Assembly (NCBI GenBank): GCA_016202525.1
Contig: JACQOM010000192.1
Coordinates: 1-5,312, forward strand
DNA length: 5,312 bases
Direction: 5' to 3'
Origin: Chloroflexota bacterium
Lineage (GTDB): Bacteria; Chloroflexota; Dehalococcoidia; Dehalococcoidales; UBA2162
Shown: positions 4,876 through 5,312 of the stretch, piece by piece
Layout of the letters: every line of letters begins with the position of its first letter
Numbering within the stretch: the first letter of the stretch is position 1
The notes under the pieces: generated by a model
The model's database searches: none
What the model was told of the DNA's origin: nothing
What the model saw: only the letters and a program-made list of their open reading frames with translations
Position numbers and translations under genes: made by a program

Positions 4876-5136
4876 CTATGCATCTGGAACGCCGAGGTCT
4901 CTGATATAATCGACAGTATCCTGAACGGTTACTATCTTTTCCGCATCTTCATCTGGGATTTCAATTTTCTGTGTCGCGTTGCTGAACTCTTCTTCCAGGG
5001 ACATTATCAATTCTACTAAATCCAGAGAATCAGCCCCTAAATCATCGACATAGTTAGCCGAGGGGATGACTTCTTCCTCGTCTACTCCTAGCTGGTTCAC
5101 GACTACCTTTTTTACCCGGTCGAAAATAGATGCCAC
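4876..5136 (-). CDS. acpP: Acyl carrier protein
   Basis: This 86-residue acidic protein carries growing acyl chains in type II fatty-acid synthesis. The phosphopantetheine attachment site is the DSL motif within [15 protein letters not shown], with S37 modified. Helix I (about 3-15), the GVDEEEVIP loop, helix II (37-51) and [19 protein letters not shown] (60-78) follow the standard ACP order. Compared with the E. coli protein as I recall it, the segment between helix II and IPDEDAE is about five residues longer (SNATQK region, 52-57). The start is GTG at 5136, preceded by a GGGGGG-containing SD (complement of 5144-5149) 7 nt away. It lies 24 nt after nusB and 14 nt before the HAD gene in one operon. 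A housekeeping carrier is the simplest reading. Confidence 0.95.
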   Translation of the reverse strand: MASIFDRVKKVVVNQLGVDEEEVIPSANYVDDLGADSLDLVELIMSLEEEFSNATQKIEIPDEDAEKIVTVQDTVDYIRDLGVPDA

Positions 5137-5160
5137 TTTCTATCCCCCCTTTTAGAACTT

Positions 5161-5312
5161 TTATTTCTTGGCTAGAGAGCTGATTGAACCGAGCACTCCG
5201 TTGATGAATCTCGACGAGTTTTCACTGCCGAATTTCTTAGCCAGTTCAACCGCCTCATTTATTGCTATCTTTACCGAAACCCTATTATCAAACAAAATTT
5301 CAAATATTGCAA
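5161..5312 (-). CDS. nusB: Transcription antitermination factor NusB, C-terminal part (partial)
   Basis: The frame runs in from the right edge and ends at TAA (complement of 5161-5163), giving 49 residues. The sequence reads [19 protein letters not shown], then [16 protein letters not shown], then [14 protein letters not shown]. The [12 protein letters not shown] and RFINGVLG stretches are hallmark C-terminal helices of NusB, the small all-helical protein that binds boxA RNA with NusE (S10) and supports antitermination on rRNA operons. About two thirds of the usual 130-150 residues lie beyond the window. It is the first visible gene of the minus-strand nusB-acpP-HAD unit, with 24 nt to acpP. 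Confidence 0.93.
   Translation of the reverse strand, partial: AIFEILFDNRVSVKIAINEAVELAKKFGSENSSRFINGVLGSISSLAKK

Noticed and set aside
1..5312. CRISPR arrays, insertion sequences, phage genes or integration sites at the tRNA genes
   Set aside because: No regularly spaced repeats, transposase or integrase motifs, or duplicated tRNA ends were seen.

Overview
The window is a stretch of bacterial chromosome with about 50% GC, GGAGG-type ribosome binding sites, sigma70-like promoters and tRNA genes with encoded CCA ends. A Dehalococcoidia-like member of the Chloroflexota is my tentative guess. It rests on the general look of the NusB, ACP, HAD and Smr proteins, not on a marker gene.

Layout from left to right. 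Positions 1-111 hold the 3' end of an unidentified plus-strand gene, followed by a strong intrinsic terminator (146-177). A minus-strand gene for a ribbon-helix-helix (RHH) antitoxin-like regulator (239-520) has an excellent promoter whose start point lies inside a palindromic TACGTA array, so it is probably autoregulated. No toxin gene accompanies it. Divergent from it is a 370-residue M50 (site-2 protease) membrane protein with two CBS domains (708-1820). Its HExxH motif and the aspartate of its second zinc motif are replaced, so it reads as an intact pseudoprotease. Convergent with that gene is a minus-strand pair: a 50-residue DUF3096-like membrane peptide (3347-3499) and, 5 nt downstream, a secreted alpha/beta-hydrolase of 494 residues with an unrecognised C-terminal half (1857-3341).

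Upstream of that pair on the same strand are tRNA-Arg(TCG) and tRNA-His(GTG), with a clear promoter before tRNA-His. I see no good separate promoter for the DUF3096-hydrolase pair, so part of its transcription may come through the tRNA genes. On the plus strand, divergent from the tRNAs, is a stand-alone Smr-domain protein (3894-4148). It meets a minus-strand HAD hydrolase (4151-4861) tail to tail with only 2 nt between stop codons. The HAD gene is the last visible member of a tight minus-strand operon, nusB (partial, running off the right edge) - acpP - HAD, which joins transcription antitermination, fatty-acid carrier protein and a phosphatase-like enzyme.

The main novelty candidate is the M50-CBS pseudoprotease. 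Secondary points are the RHH operator/promoter overlap, the tRNA-DUF3096-hydrolase arrangement and the solo Smr protein with a degraded N-terminal motif. There is no CRISPR array, insertion sequence or phage gene, and no gene-free stretch over 300 bases.
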